This document shows, piece by piece, positions 25,101 through 40,100 of a stretch of 64,000 bases of DNA (position 1 is the first letter of the stretch; every line of letters starts with the position of its first letter). The notes under the pieces were generated by a model that worked only from the letters and a program-made list of their open reading frames with translations, was not told the DNA's origin and did no database searches. This DNA comes from Apostichopus japonicus (taxonomy: Eukaryota > Echinodermata > Holothuroidea > Aspidochirotida > Stichopodidae). The DNA is taken from the NCBI RefSeq assembly GCF_037975245.1, contig NC_092562.1, forward strand, positions 25,884,554 to 25,948,553, read 5' to 3'. Both the position numbers and the translations under genes were made by a program.

Positions 25101-28100
25101 ACATTATATGTCCATGTAGTAAGTCCATAAGTTTCTTTCGGTCCTCGGTGAAGCAATGATTATGTAACGATTTCTAGAAGTAAACCTGCTTACAAAAACA
25201 ACAGCTCGATCAGGTCAGTCCCAAAATAGTTGTTACATTTGTTTTGAAAGTTTGCTTAAATACCTTTTTTATCTTTGTTCAATGGCATTTTTCTCTGGGC
25301 TGTTTTGGTATTCTCAAGGGGAGGGAGGGGACTGGGGGAAGGGGCAAGAGGGGCGAAGAATGGCAAATCATGGGGTTCATAGCTTGACTGGCACTAGTAA
25401 AGCTATTATATCCATATGATTAGGAAGTGTTTCTTCTTGTTTTAATCACTTTATCATGGTCTTCACATCTTCTGATTTTTTTCACAAAGTTGTTTCAAAG
25501 ATAACCGTTAGTGAGGATTTTTATGGGAAATTTTGTTTGGAAATGTAGAAAATTATCTAAGACCAATACCTTTCTTACCTTTTACATACACATTGGCTAT
25601 TTCAATTGTGTATGTTCACATTAAGATAGTATGCAGTTATGTGTGACTCCCTCCTAAAAGTTAAGAAACACAACTGGAGAGAGAGAGAAGAGAAAACAAG
25701 GACTACGAAACAATATCAACAAAAGACATTTTAATTGTGAATAGAAATATTTAACAGCTTTTCATACATTATTGCAAAATCAGACATTTTTTTCTTATCT
25801 TTTCATACATTTGTTTGTTTGTTTATTCACCAGAGATCGATGAATGTGACTCCAACCCTTGTAGAAATGGCGGAACATGTACCGACGATTTTCTAAAATT
25901 CACTTGTGAATGTCCCCCTGGCTTCAGTGGTGTTACATGTGAACTTGGTAACTTTGTTAACTTTTATTAAATATCTTCTTTACGAATGCCTAACCCATCA
26001 AAGATCTGAATGTGAATTTCAGGTTGCGTTCACTCCAGTCTGGATGAGAAAAAGCCTTCGCAGATGCATATATGCAGTTAAAAAAGTTGACAAATTTGAG
26101 GAAACTTGTGCACAGAAGACATATATGCCTACAAAAGGAAGGCATCTCACTCATTTTATCAGGTTCCAGATGGATTTTAGTCAAAACATGCGATAGATTT
26201 TACGATTTATCACTACGGCACTAAAAAACAAGATGGAAATTTAAAAACTGGAGAAAAAACTGATAAAGTCCAGTAATACTGTAATCTTGAGCAGTTAACT
26301 TAACTTTTATATTGCAAAGAGTCACAACTGTGAATGCATATGTACAGTATCCCCTTCCTCTTTACTTGTGGAATTCTAAACTTCTAATGGTTATTGTTCT
26401 TGACTTTTGAGGTAATCCATTTAATACACTTCTCCAGCTTTTCTTCACAACGAGCTGATTGATTTCCACACATTTCAATCTGCATATATTTTCACCAAAC
26501 AACTGTTGTTTGTATTCAGTGTGTAAGAGTTTGGAAGAACCTGAAACTTTGGAATAAAATGCTGTCAACGTAGGGATCAAATAGCATGGAAAAGTTCTTG
26601 CAATCGACACATTAGCCCAAAGTGCACCGCGCTCAAGTTAAGAAAAGACAGTCTAGCTTATTCGTTTACTTTCTGGCTATCTCTCCTATCTTACTTACCT
26701 GAAATGAACAGATTTTCATACATTTTTCTGATCACCAAATAAATTTATTATCCTACTGTTAATGTATTAGGTGACATGGGATAGCAGAACGTTATGATCA
26801 GCTGTTTTTGGCACAGTGGAAGCTGTGGTAGTCAACTTCAGTACACTGAATAATTTAACTGAATGAAGTACCCTGCCCCTCCCCCTCCACCTCCCACACC
26901 AAAAAACAAATAAAGTTTGGCACCTCATTTCCTAAGGATTTTTTTATCACTGAAATAGTTTGAGAATGTTAACATTCAGATTTTTGGAGAACAGGAACCC
27001 CATTGTTTTAAAAGGTTCAAAATTAATTGAAACTGTTGATTTCACATAATAAAACTTTTTGTTGTTGCTGTTGTTTCCATGAAGAGAATGATCCGTGTGT
27101 TCCTAATCCTTGTTTGAATGGTGGGACTTGCCTTCCCGAAGGCCTTACGTACACCTGTCAGTGCCCTGAAGACTATGAGGGTGTAAACTGTGAAAATTGT
27201 GAGTATTAATTATGTAGATTTGATATCATTCTCTTGAAATTGCTTAACCCTACAGCTATAATTTTCCCAGAAATGAATCGATAATCCACAAATTGCATTT
27301 GATGAAGTTTGTAATAGTTCTTGACATTGCACTGGAAAATGGTAGTACGAAAGGTATGTTTGAGAAGGGTTTGACGGTGGTGTGTGGGGGGGGGGGGTGC
27401 GGCGGGTTAGTGGATGAGTGGTTCAGAGAGGCCATGTTTTGAACTAGATTAGTTAATTTGCATACGAAATTACGCCGACATTAAATTGCAACATATTTTG
27501 GTTATAGCACCAACATGTATGTGTACATTTAAGCTTGTAGGAGTTTTTATTTGTATATATTGTTTTTAAAGAAACTCTCCTTTCACTCTCCCACCTGTCA
27601 CCCCATGCAGACCTCCTTGACCTCACATTGGCTAATCATATAGTTTTGGACCCTCTTGAATCTTTCATTGGGTAGATAAATATGACTGCTTTGTATTTAA
27701 ATCAATATAAACAATATATATATGTTTTAAGCACTATAAGAACTTCTGCCAAATTCAACCACCATTTTCAAAGTATATTAACAATCAGGGGGTGTTGAGG
27801 TCAAGCCAGTTTATTCCTTACTCTATGTCCCATATGTACCCGGCCACCATAATTGACCAATCACTGGGGCTGTACCACCTGATCTGCACTTGTCAGGCCT
27901 GATAAATTGAGAAAAACAAGGAAAAAAAAAATATATATAATAAATTTTAATACAAAATTATAAAATAATTTACATTATTAAATTATTATTATTATTATTA
28001 TTATTATGATGAAAATTATTATTATATATTAAATATTAAATATCATTTAATTATTATATTATTAAAAAAATAAATTATTAAATAATGTGTCTGCAAATTA

Positions 28101-31100
28101 CCTGGGGAAAAAAGTCCTTTTATTATGAATCCGTCCTTCACGTTAAGTCTACAAACATCAAACCTGATCCTGCTTGGTCTGATCTTTGTGCTGTGTAAAG
28201 TGAAGTAGAGTCATTCAGATGTTTTTGTAAGAAGAATATAATATACTGCGGTTGCAAGAAACATGTCGTTAAGTCTCTTATTTTCAAGTGAATACTTTCA
28301 TTGATGTTTGCATAGCCACTAGACAATAGATGCCTGGGTACAAGACAAGGTCATAAATGTCAACTTACAAGGTTCCTGCTATAATCCAGTACCCAGTGAA
28401 TACAAATACAGATCGAGATGGTATTGTGAGAATTGATTTACATTTCATTCATTCTTTCTTTGTAAACAGTGAAACCTTTCTGTGAGCGGCAAGACCCCTG
28501 CCTGAACGGTGGAACTTGTCTGGACTTTGGAAGATTTGCGGTGTGCTTGTGTCCTCCCGGATTTTTGCCCCCAATATGCAGGGGTAAGATTATGGGTTTT
28601 TTTTCCCCTTTTTTTTATGCCTTGAAAGTGATCACTTTTGCTTGTTACTTCCCAGAAGTGTATTGTTGGATAGTTAGGTAGTCCCAACAAGGTAAAGAAA
28701 CCTTTTTTTAAAATATCAGTTTCAGGTACTGTATCATTAATAATTTTTGAGAGTCACAAATCAGTAAAAATCTTTTTAAATTTCAAAAGTGAAGCGACTG
28801 GGACAAGTTTGACTCAGAGTGAGGAAAACATTGGCAACGTCACAGTGATTCGTTACAATTCCGTTATCAAAGAACAGCATCGAGATGTCACAGTAACTGG
28901 AATGCTTCTATAATCGTCATCAGTATGACGGACGAGCATGATCAGAGCATGATCAGAAGATGGATGAATAATGAATACCTTTGGCCCCAACCTTCAACTA
29001 TCATTTTTAACTCCAAACTCTTAATACAGAGCTGCCAACTAGTACAGGTTTCCGTTAATTTGTGCAGGAAATCTTGATGAATACAGCAATGAATACAGAA
29101 TTTAAATATACAAAACTGTAGTAATGATAATAGTGATTTATGCCTGGGAAGAAAACAAGCTATGATAACAGAATAATCATACACAGACCTGATTTTGCCC
29201 TTGGAATTGCCCCAAAGCCCATGTAAATGGTTAATCATAAGATCTGCGTTTTAAAGGTTGTTTAAATTGTTGGTTCATGGTGAAGCAAATTTAAATCGAA
29301 AGCTGATTTTTGTTAACGACCATTCTCAATGGTAATTACACCCCTGTGTAAAAAGTAAGTGCTTTGCAGGTGCTATTCATTTATGGGACTTTACAAATGT
29401 GGTGACAGGAGTTTCTTTCATTTTCAGTTAGAAAGCAGCTCAATGAAATACGTGTAAAATTTAATATTGCCATTTTATTACCAACAAGACTGTATTTGAG
29501 CTTGTGGACTTGTATAGCATAATAAGATGTAATGATGTAAGGTCAGTTTATGAAATATCAACAACAATTATTTATCAATTCCTTGTCCCGTGAAATTTTT
29601 TTTTCATCGACCATCGATCTTATGACGTACATAGCCTAGCATAACGTAAGGCTTGGTTCTACAGTAGTGTTTACAGAGGCCTAACTGCATTTGTACCTAG
29701 TAGCCATGACAATGTGGCCTTGAAGATGATCATTTTAATATATTTTGTAGGAAGTATACTCGTTTTAAGGAAAATACAGAAAGTATTTCTAATGGTTGGC
29801 AGCTCTGCATTTAAGTGTTTTTTCCCCTATCATTTGGGAAATATGTCTACTTACAGGCTCTTTGCTTCCTTGGCACACTCTTCAGTAGCTTTGCAATAAT
29901 TTGTATGTTCTATATTCTTTACTAAATATGTTTTCTTTATTAATGTGGAAAATCCTGCACAGGCAATTGCTTTTGTGTAACTTGCTACAGATGTCAAAGA
30001 TCAACCAGTAAAAGTTAAGATACAAGGCAACAACTTTTGGTGAATGTTTGGTTTTGAAACAAATTTGTATGATATGTTACAGTAGAGTAGACAGGCACTT
30101 TATTAGTCACTAATTAGCTGGTAAGGTCAATTAAAGAAGGAATAATAAAATACAAAGGGACAGGTTGACCTCAGCCCTATCAGCTTAAATACAAAAGATT
30201 TAAAGATTAAGAGTTTTTAATAATAAGAATGGAACTGGTTAACTGTAATGCTGATTAAGTTATTAGTTGAGTCTCACTTCTGGTGGTGCCCACAACCAGA
30301 TATGTATGCAATATGATTTAAGGCTTAATATGTGGATTGTGAACTGTTCACCTTGGATTAAACAACTTGCCAGGGAGGTAATTTCTTAGTTTAGGCCAGA
30401 GTAAAATCGATTGGAAGGGGAACCTTAAAGTGATATTAACTGCTTTTACCCAAAGTATATGGTTAAAGTCTTCAGACCTGTTAATATGTTATTGCTTACA
30501 ATAACATATTCATTAATACTTTTTATTTGGGCATGTTTTGCAGTACCATGAAGATACAAACATATTACATAATTTCCATGATTTTCCATAATTTTTCCAT
30601 ATTTCTAGCGCCTCCTACAACTCCTAGTCCTCCTGTATCAAAGCGGATAACTGACTTGGTAACAACTGGCAGAATAGTATCACTGACATCCTCCACCCAA
30701 GTTGGAACCACGGTTCTTGCGACCACTCCTGGAACAGGTACAGTATTAAGCTTTAAAGTTGCAAGGCACACTAGTGTCAGTGAATCCTGCACTGTCTCTA
30801 ACCATGGTTGGTGTCAAACTTTATTTCAATTTCATTGAAGTTATCAAACTTCTACCTAAATTCCATATTCCCTCAAAAACATCAGTTTGAATTTGAAGAT
30901 TGCAATTTATCAAACAAGCTATTTTATAAAGTTTTGAAATGAATGTGATGTCAGGGACTGGTTCGATTGGTAAATGCAAATAACAGCAAAATGTCAAACA
31001 GGAAATTAACACATTTATGTTCAGATGTATAACTACATTACAGGTTGTTCATAGAACCGTATTACTTTCACTCTTTTAATTCGAACAAAATTTATGTGAA

Positions 31101-34100
31101 CCCCAACCCTGCAGAAGAAAATGTGAACACTTATAATTCAATTAATTCACAAATACCAATACATTTCATTGATATTTTCTCTATTTCAGTAAACCAGTGC
31201 TATATATGTTACGATGAGCATGAATGTGCCAACATTGAATTCGTCTCAACTGAAAACTGTGACCCCGACTCTGTATGTGTGGTGACAAATATCACATTGA
31301 GTACAACAGGTATCTGGACACTTTATTATGTAATCTATGTGAAGTGGCAACTCACGTCATATTGAGCCACACAGAATTCGCAAAAATTGATGTCTGTTAT
31401 TACATGTGTGTTCATTGCCAACGGGGCCTGCCAGTGACACTCGAAATCAACAGAGGGCGCTATTGCTTATATCTAGTTGTGTAAAACTTGGCAAGCTGAA
31501 GTATATCACTTCTTATCATAGCAGTACCATGAGATGATCACTGCTGTTATATACATTGATTGACTTAGTGAAGAGATCTCTTAAAACATTTTCAAAGTTT
31601 CAAGTCAACCTAACTACTTGACGCACTTGAGCTTGTGTCTCCTAAATGTTTTTCTGGTGTTTTAATTGTTCAATGAAATACGTAGAACCATGAACGCGTC
31701 TATAAACCAGCTCATCAGCATCCCAGTTCATCAGGCATGCTTACAGCTTTTCACATGGTGGTGGTACATAATTTGTTAAGTTCACCCACATCAGGACAGA
31801 TATGCGAGTGGCCCATCTGCTGAGATGCAGGAGTGTCCATTGTCATTCTCAATAGCTGGTGACAGCAGTGGGTTTCATATTCATGTGCTGCTCAAGCCTA
31901 TGGATTTGTTCAGCCAAATTGCAATTTCGAGACGCTTCGATTTATCTTTTCCATAGATGTTGTACTCAGACGTTGTGTACCTCGTGCTTGGAAACCTGCT
32001 GGCCAACGTTGTGTAGATGGACAAACGTTCTATGACAGTTGCTTCTCAGCTGGGGATCCTCTTTGCAGAGGTGAAGAACCAGTAGGAGTAGAAGGGAGAG
32101 CTTGTTTCTGTCAGAGTGATCTATGTAATGATTACTTTGTAGAACGTGAACTTGTAGGTGAGTAACTTGTGCATCCCTCACACCAACATGTGTACTGTGT
32201 CCACCCCCATCTTTATTCCGATTTAGTCGCAAAAAATGACACCGTCAAAATCTTATATTTTGGCATTAGACTTGCTTATTCTCGCTTTCCTGTTAATCGA
32301 TCAGCGTTAACGAATTAGTTATGATTTATCATTGTTTGGAATGCTGAAACGGTTTTTAGTTGAGAAATATCAATTTACTTAGTTTAATAAATGAAATGAT
32401 TCTTATTGATTTGTTCAGTTTGAAATTTTAAGAGTAACATTTTATGTGGTATCTTTTTACCTAGTGGACACCTTGCCATGTTGTTAGGTATTTATACCTG
32501 CAAGATACATTAGTGAAAATAACGGAATCAGTAGCAAAATATATATCTCCTCTGTTTTGCAGCAACTACTGCTTCAGCAACAACTGACACTGTGTCATTG
32601 ACAGCCACTAACCAGACAGATGCTAGTGCAGCATCCAGTGTTTCCAATGAAAGCCAACAGACTCCTGTTTCTCCTGATGTTGTATCCTCAACAGTAACAG
32701 GCCAGACAGATGCTAGTGCAGCATCCAGTGTTTCCACTGCAAGCCAACAGACTCCTGTTTCTCCTGATGATGTGGCCTCAACAGTTACAGGCCAGACAGA
32801 TGCTAGTGCAGCATCCAGTGTTTCCACTGCAAGCCAACAGACTCCTGTTTCTCTTGATGTTGTATCCTCAACAGTAACAGGCCAGACAGATGCTAGTGCA
32901 GCATCCAGTGTTTCCACTGCAAGCCAACAGACTCCTGTTTCTCCTGATGTTGTATCCTCAACAGTAACAGGCCAGACAGATGCTAGTGCAGCATCCAGTG
33001 TTTCCACTGCAGGCCAACAGACTCCTGTTTCTCCTGATGTTGTTGCCTCAACAGTAACAGGCCAGACAGATGCTAGTGCAGCATCCAGTGTTTCCAATGA
33101 AAGCCAACAGACTCCTGTTTCTCCTGATGTTGTATCCTCAACAGTAACAGGCCAGACAGATGCTAGTGCAGCATCCAGTGTTTCCACTGCAAGCCAACAC
33201 ACTCCTGTTTCTCCTGATGTTGTATCCTCAACAGTAACAGGCCAGACAGATGCTAGTGCAGCATCCAGTGTTTCCAATGAAAGCCAACAGACTCCTGTTT
33301 CTCCTGATGTTGTATCCTCAACAGTAACAGGCAAGACAGATGCTAGTGCAGCATCTAGTGTTTCCACTGCAAGCCAACACACTCCTGTTTCTCCTGATGT
33401 TGTATCCTCAACAGTAACAGGCAAGACAGATGCTAGTGCAGCATCTAGTGTTTCCACTGCAAGCCAACACACTCCTGTTTCTCCTGATGTTGTTGTCTCA
33501 ACAGTAACAGGCCAGACAGATGCTAGTGCAGCATCCAGTGTTTCCACTGCAAGCCAACAGACTCCTGTTTCTCCTGATGTTGTTGTCTCAACAGTAACAG
33601 GCCAGACAGATGCTAGTGCAGCATCCAGTGTTTCCACTGCAAGCCAACAGACTCCTGTTTCTCCTGATGTTGTGGCCTCAACAGTAACAGGCCAGACAGA
33701 TGCTAGTGCAGCATCCAGTGTTTCCACTGCAAGCCAACAGACTCCTGTTTCTCTTGATGTTGTGGCCTCAACAGTAACAGACCAGACAGATACTACTGCA
33801 GCATCCAGTGAGTTATTTAAAGTTAAATGTTAGGGGGATATCATTTCTTTTATGCTATTGGCAGTTCTGAAGTTACCAACTATTTATGAGTTTCTTTTTT
33901 GTTTTGTGTGAAATTACTTCAGTTTGTCTTTCATATCTTTACCTCAGTGGTAACAAATGATGAAGTTAAAACAAAACTCCATTGTCACTAATGTGATGCA
34001 TTTTGTTGCCTTTTTTGGTATTGAAGTATTGTTGGAAATATTGAGGTATACAAAACATCCTAACAGCTGCAGTATAACCAAAACCTACAACTTTACAAAA

Positions 34101-37100
34101 ATGTGATATTAGATTCTCAAATTAAATTAAAGAATTCCAACATGACTGTATTCTATATGTTGTCAGTATAGTGAGTAGTTCATGTCTGCTGGCTTCAACT
34201 TCAAAGACAATTTTAGTCTTTACAAACACCATATATGGAAAAATTGTGATTTGCTTCCTTCATATAAATTTTTTACAGCAATTCGATGCTACAGTTGCGA
34301 CAATATTGATGGTAGTTGTGATTTGGAGAATGTACCCTTTACGCCTTGTGAACCTGGAGAAATTTGTCTCTCAAGGAATTTGACAACCACTTTTTTGTTT
34401 GGTAAGTGAGTTTGATTACTTGTCTGATTACTGTAATTATGGATTCATTTATTTCTATATTCATCGTTTATTTATTCATTTGCCAGTCATTTATTATTGT
34501 CTTAGAAAGTCAGGAATTAGTCATGCAGTCAGCCATGCTAAAGAAAAAAACCCTGAATATTCTTGATTTAAATTTGATACATTGTATTCCAAATCTTGAC
34601 CTAACCCATATTTATCTGGTTAGAGTTATGAACACTGTGCTGCATTGGAAGTATTTTTATGTTTTACTAGATTTATTGTATCTCACAAACATGAGAAAGC
34701 ATAGGAGTCTCTAGTCAGTCAAACCAAGAATTTTTCAAAACATTGAGTTGTTTTTAGGCTGAATAAATTTCTTGTTTATCACTAGGAACTGTGGAGATCA
34801 CCCAGAATGATGTGGCCAGAAGTTGCTTCCCTAGTTCAGTTGCTCCAGTTAGCAATGGATGCTTGGAAGGGTCAGTATTTTATGACGTGTCAGGAAATCT
34901 TCCACCAACGGTGACTATAAGCAATGTCCTCGGAAGGGTCTGCTTCTGTGATTCCGACCTATGCAATGATCGGAACATCCCGCAAGATGAACCTGGTAAA
35001 TATAATCTGTATAATCAGTGTTATTCTAACTATTCTGTCTTGCTTGTGTTTTAGTGGTTGGAATTTGTCATGAGAATTTTGAGAAAAAGTTAATTGCTTA
35101 TCATCATTTAGTATGCAGTTATGGTTCACCTTAATTTATATATCACTGTCATTGCAGATTGTGAATAGTGATCTGAGACTTGCTTGAATCGATGTCATTA
35201 TAGAAGTACCTATACTCTGCCATGTCATTGCTCTGTCTTCTGTTAAAATATGATTTGTGAAGAAGAAAGTGCAAATCTTGCTCTCAGAATGTTAAGAAAA
35301 GTTTTCAATTCCTTTTCCTCCAATTAATATTAGTAACTGTCACAGAGAGTACCCAAACATCTGTAAGCGAATCAACTAATGCTCCAGCTAGTCCTGCCAC
35401 TGGTGCTACACAAGCCTCAACAGTAACTGGTGCAACACAGGCCTCAACAGAAAGCAGTGCAACAACAGCCTCCACAGTAACTGGTGCAACAGCAGGAACT
35501 GATACTCCAGCTAGTCCTGCCACTGGTACTACACAAGCCTCAACAGTAACTGGTGCAACACAGGCCTCAACAGAAAGCAGTGCCACAACATCCTCTACAA
35601 TGAGTAGTGCAACAGCAGGAACTAATACTCCAGCTAGTCCTGCCACTGGTGCCACACAAGCTTCTACAGTAAGTGGGGCCACACAGGCGTCAACAGTTAG
35701 CAGTGCCACAACAGCCTCTACAATGAGTAGTGCAACAGCAGGAACTGATACTCCAGCTAGTCCTGCCACTGGTGCCACACAAGCTTCTACAGTAAGTGGT
35801 GTCACACAAGCCTCAACATTAAGCAGTGCAACAAAAGCCTTCACAGTAACTGATTCAACAGCAGGAACTGATACTCCAGCTAGTCCTGCCACTGGTGCCA
35901 CACAAGCTTCTACAGTAAGTGGTGCCACACAGGCGTCAACAGTAAGCAGTGCAACAACAGCCTCTATAATGAGTAGTGCAACAGCAGGAACTGATACTCC
36001 AACTAGTCCTGCCACTGGTGCCACACAAGCTTCTACAGTAAGTGGTGCCACACAGGCCTCAACAGTAAGCAGTGCCACAACATCCTCTACAATGAGTAGT
36101 GCAACAGCAGGAACTGATACTCCAGCTAGTCCTGCCACTGGTGCCACACAAGCTTCTACAGTGAGTGGTGCCACTCCGGATGTTTTGACCTCAACAGTAA
36201 CAGGCCAGACAGATGCTAGTGCAGCATCCAGTGTTTCCACTGCAAGCCAACAGACTCCTGTTACTCCTGATGTTGTTGTCTCAACAGTAACAGGCCAGAC
36301 AATTTCAACAGAGTCAAGAACAAAAGCAACATCTGTTGATCAGTCACCACCATCAATGGCTACAAAAATGACTTCTCCAGGAGCTACTACAAGAGAGAGT
36401 GATGGTAGGTCACACTTAAATGTTTCAGAAACAGCACCTTCATTAACTGGTGTGAGTTATTCAAAGTTAAATGTTTGGTGGATGTCATACCTTTATGCTA
36501 TTGTCAGTTTTGAAGTAAGCAACCATTTAAAAGTTTCTTTTTGTTTTGTGTGACATTACTTAAGTTTGTCTTGTAAGGATTGCAGCACGGGAAATTAAAG
36601 AATTCCTACATGACTGTATTCTATATGCTATCAATACACTGTATTCTATATGTTGTCAGTATAGTGAGTAGTTTATGTCTGCTGGCTTCAACTTCAAAGA
36701 CAACTTTAGTCTTTACAAACACCATATGGAAAAATTATGATTTGCTTCCTTCATATAAATTCTTTACAGCAATTCGATGCTACAGTTGCGACAATATTGA
36801 TGGTAGTTGTGATTTGGAGAATGTACCCTTTACGCCTTGTGAACCTGGAGAAATTTGTCTCTCAAGGAATTTGACAACCACGTTTTTGTTTGGTAAGTGA
36901 GTTTTATTTACATGTCTGATTACTGTAATTATGGATTCGTTTATTTCTATATTCATCGTTTATTTATTCATTTGCCAGTCATTTATTATTGTCTTAGAAA
37001 TTCTGTAGTAGGCATGCAGTCAGCCATGCTAAAAAACACCTGAATATTCTTGATTTAAATTTGATACATGGTATTCCAAATCTTGACCTAACCCATGCAT

Positions 37101-40100
37101 GTTTGGTTAGAGTTAAGATGCATTTCACGCAGGTTGTAATGACTCCAGTCAGTGCCTGGAATTTGAGTAAGGTTGTTATATGTTTCAAGCAGTGTTACAA
37201 TGACTCCAGTCAGTGCCTGGAATTGTTGTTATATGTTTCAAGCAGTGTTACAATGACTCCAGTCGGTGAATGGACTGGAGTGAGATTGTAAGTTAATATG
37301 CATTTCAATGGGAGTAAAATTTGTTATGGCTTTCAAGCAGTGTTGCAATGACTCCAGTCAGTGCCTGGAATCGAGTAAGATTGTAAGTTAATATGCATTT
37401 CATGCGATGTTGCAATAAGTCCAGTCAGTGTCTGGACTCCAATTAGAAAGCTCCTCATGTTATCAGGGACTTCACTCAAAAGACTCAAATTGTCTTATAT
37501 TGCCTTGAGACACTAGTCCTCACATCGATGGACTCAATGACAGCTGTGGTTTCAACCATCAAACTATAAAACAATGGCAAAGAATCTAAACCTTAAAGCA
37601 CTGTACAGTGCTGTTATAAAACACCATGTACAGTATATAACATTTAGCAACCTACTCTATAGGAAAGGAAACTGGATTATTAAAAAATGTTACTTTTTCA
37701 ATTTTTTTCTCCAAAATCCAAACACAATCTGGCAACAATTGTCCAGTTCCCACTGTGAGCACTTACTGCTTCATAATACCTTTTCATCTAGTATCATTTG
37801 CTTAATCTTTTTAGCTGAATAAATTTCTTGTTTATCTCCAGGAACTGTGGAGATCATCCAGAATGATGTGGCCAGAGGTTGCTTCCCTAGTTCAGTTGCT
37901 CCAGTTAGCAATGGATGCTTGGAAGGGTCAGTATTTTATGACGTCTCAGGAAATCTTCCACCAACGGTGACTATAAGCAATGTCCTCGGAAGGGTCTGCT
38001 TCTGTGATTCCGACCTATGCAATGATCGTAACATCCCGCAAGATGAACCTGGTAAATATAATCTGTATAATCAGTGTTATTCTAACTATTCTGTCTTGCT
38101 TGTGTTTTAGTTGCAGGAATTCGTCATGAGAATTTAGAGAAAAAGTTAATTGCTTATCATCATTTAGTATGCAGTAAATGGTTCACCTTAATTTATATTT
38201 CACTGTCAATTGCGGATTGTGAATAGTGATCTGAGACTTGCTTGAATTGGTGTCAGTATTATAGAAGTACCTATGCTCTGCCATGTCATTGCTCTGTCTT
38301 CTGTTAAAATATGGTTTGTGAAGAAGAAAGTGCAAATCTTGCTCTCAGAATGTTAAGAAAAGTTTTCAATTCCTTTTCCTCCAATTAATATTAGTAACTG
38401 TCACAGAGAGTACCCAAACATCTGCTAGGGATTCAACTGAAGCTCCAGCTAGTCCTGCCACTGGTGCCACACAAGCTTCTACAGTAAGTGGTGCAACACA
38501 GGCCTCAACAGTTAGCAGTGCCACAACAGCCTCTACAATGAGTAGTGCAACAGCAGGAACTGATACTCCAGCTAGTCCTGGCACTGGTGCCACACAAGCT
38601 TCTACAGTAAGTGGTGCAACACAGGCCTCAACAGTAAGCAGTTCCACAACAGCCTCTACAATGAGTAGTGCAACAGCAGGAACTGATACTCCAGCTAGTC
38701 CTGCCACTGGTGCTACACAAGCTTCTACAGTAAGTGGTGCAACACAGGCCTCAACAGTAAGCAGTGCCACAACAGCCTCTACAATGGGTAGTGCAACAGC
38801 AGGAACTGATACTCCAGCTAGTCCTGCCACTGGTGCCACACAAGCTTCTACAGTAAGTGGTGCAACACAGGCGTCAACAGTAAGCAGTGCCACAACAGCC
38901 TCTACAATGAGTAGTGCAACAGCAGGAACTGATACTCCAGCTAGTCCTGCCACTGGTGCCACACAAGCTTCCACAGTAAGTGGTGCCACACAGGCCTCAA
39001 CAGTTAGCAGTGCCACAACAGCCTCTACAATGAGTAGTGCAACAGCAGGAACTGATACTCCAGCTAGTCCTGCCACTGGTGCCACACAAGCTTCTACAGT
39101 AAGTGGTGTCACACAAGCCTCAACATTAAGCAGTGCAACAAAAGCCTTCACAGTAACTGATTCAACAGCAGGAACTGATACTCCAGCTAGTCCTGCCACT
39201 GGTGCCACACAAGCTTCTACAGTAAGTGGTGCCACACAGGCCTCAACAGTAAGCAGTGCCACAACAGCCTCTATAATGAGTAGTGCAACAGCAGGAACTG
39301 ATACTCCAGCTAGTCCTGCCACTGGTGCCACACAAGCTTCAACAGTAAGTGGTGCCACACAGGCCTCAACAGTAAGCAGTGCCACAACATCCTCTACAAT
39401 GAGTAGTGCAACAGCAGGAACTGATACTCCAGCTAGTCCTGCCTCTGGTGCCACACAAGCTTCTACAGTAAGTGGTGTCACACAGGCCTCAACATTAAGC
39501 AGTGCCACAACAGCCTCTACAATGAGTAGTGCAACAGCAGGAACTGATACTCCAGCTAGTCCTGCCACTGGTGCCACACAAGCTTCTACAGTAAGTGGTG
39601 TCACACAAGCGTCAACATTAAGCAGTGCAACAAAAGCCTTCACAGTAACTGATTCTACAGCAGGAACTAATACTCCAGCTAGTCCTGCCACTGGTGCCAC
39701 ACAAGCTTCTACAATAAGTGGTGCCACACAGGCCTCAACAGTAAGCAGTGCCACAACAGCCTCTATAATGAGTAGTGCAACAGCAGGAACTGATACTCCA
39801 GCTAGTCCTGCCACTGGTGCCACACAAGCTTCTACAGTAAGTGGTGTCACACAGGTCTCAACATTAAGCAGTGCCACAACAGCCTCTACAATGAGTAGTG
39901 CAACAGCAGGAACTGATACTCCAGCTAGTCCTGCCACTGGTGCCACACAAGCTTCTACAGTGAGTGGTGCCACTCCGGGTGTTTTGACCTCAACAGTAAC
40001 AGGCCAGACAGATGCTAGTGCAGCATCCAGTGTTTCCACTGCAAGCCAACAGACTCCTGTTTCTCCTGATGTTGTTGTCTCAACAGTAACAGGCCAGACA

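Noticed and set aside
32528-33727. Long antisense open frame (399 codons) across mucin exon 1, and similar ones at 35305-36240, 38366-40039, 42273-43169, 45051-46427 and 59750-61681
   Set aside because: They mirror the tandem repeats: units are multiples of three and lack stop-generating words on the other strand. They have no splice signals or domains of their own, while the plus-strand exons fit acceptors, donors and phase.
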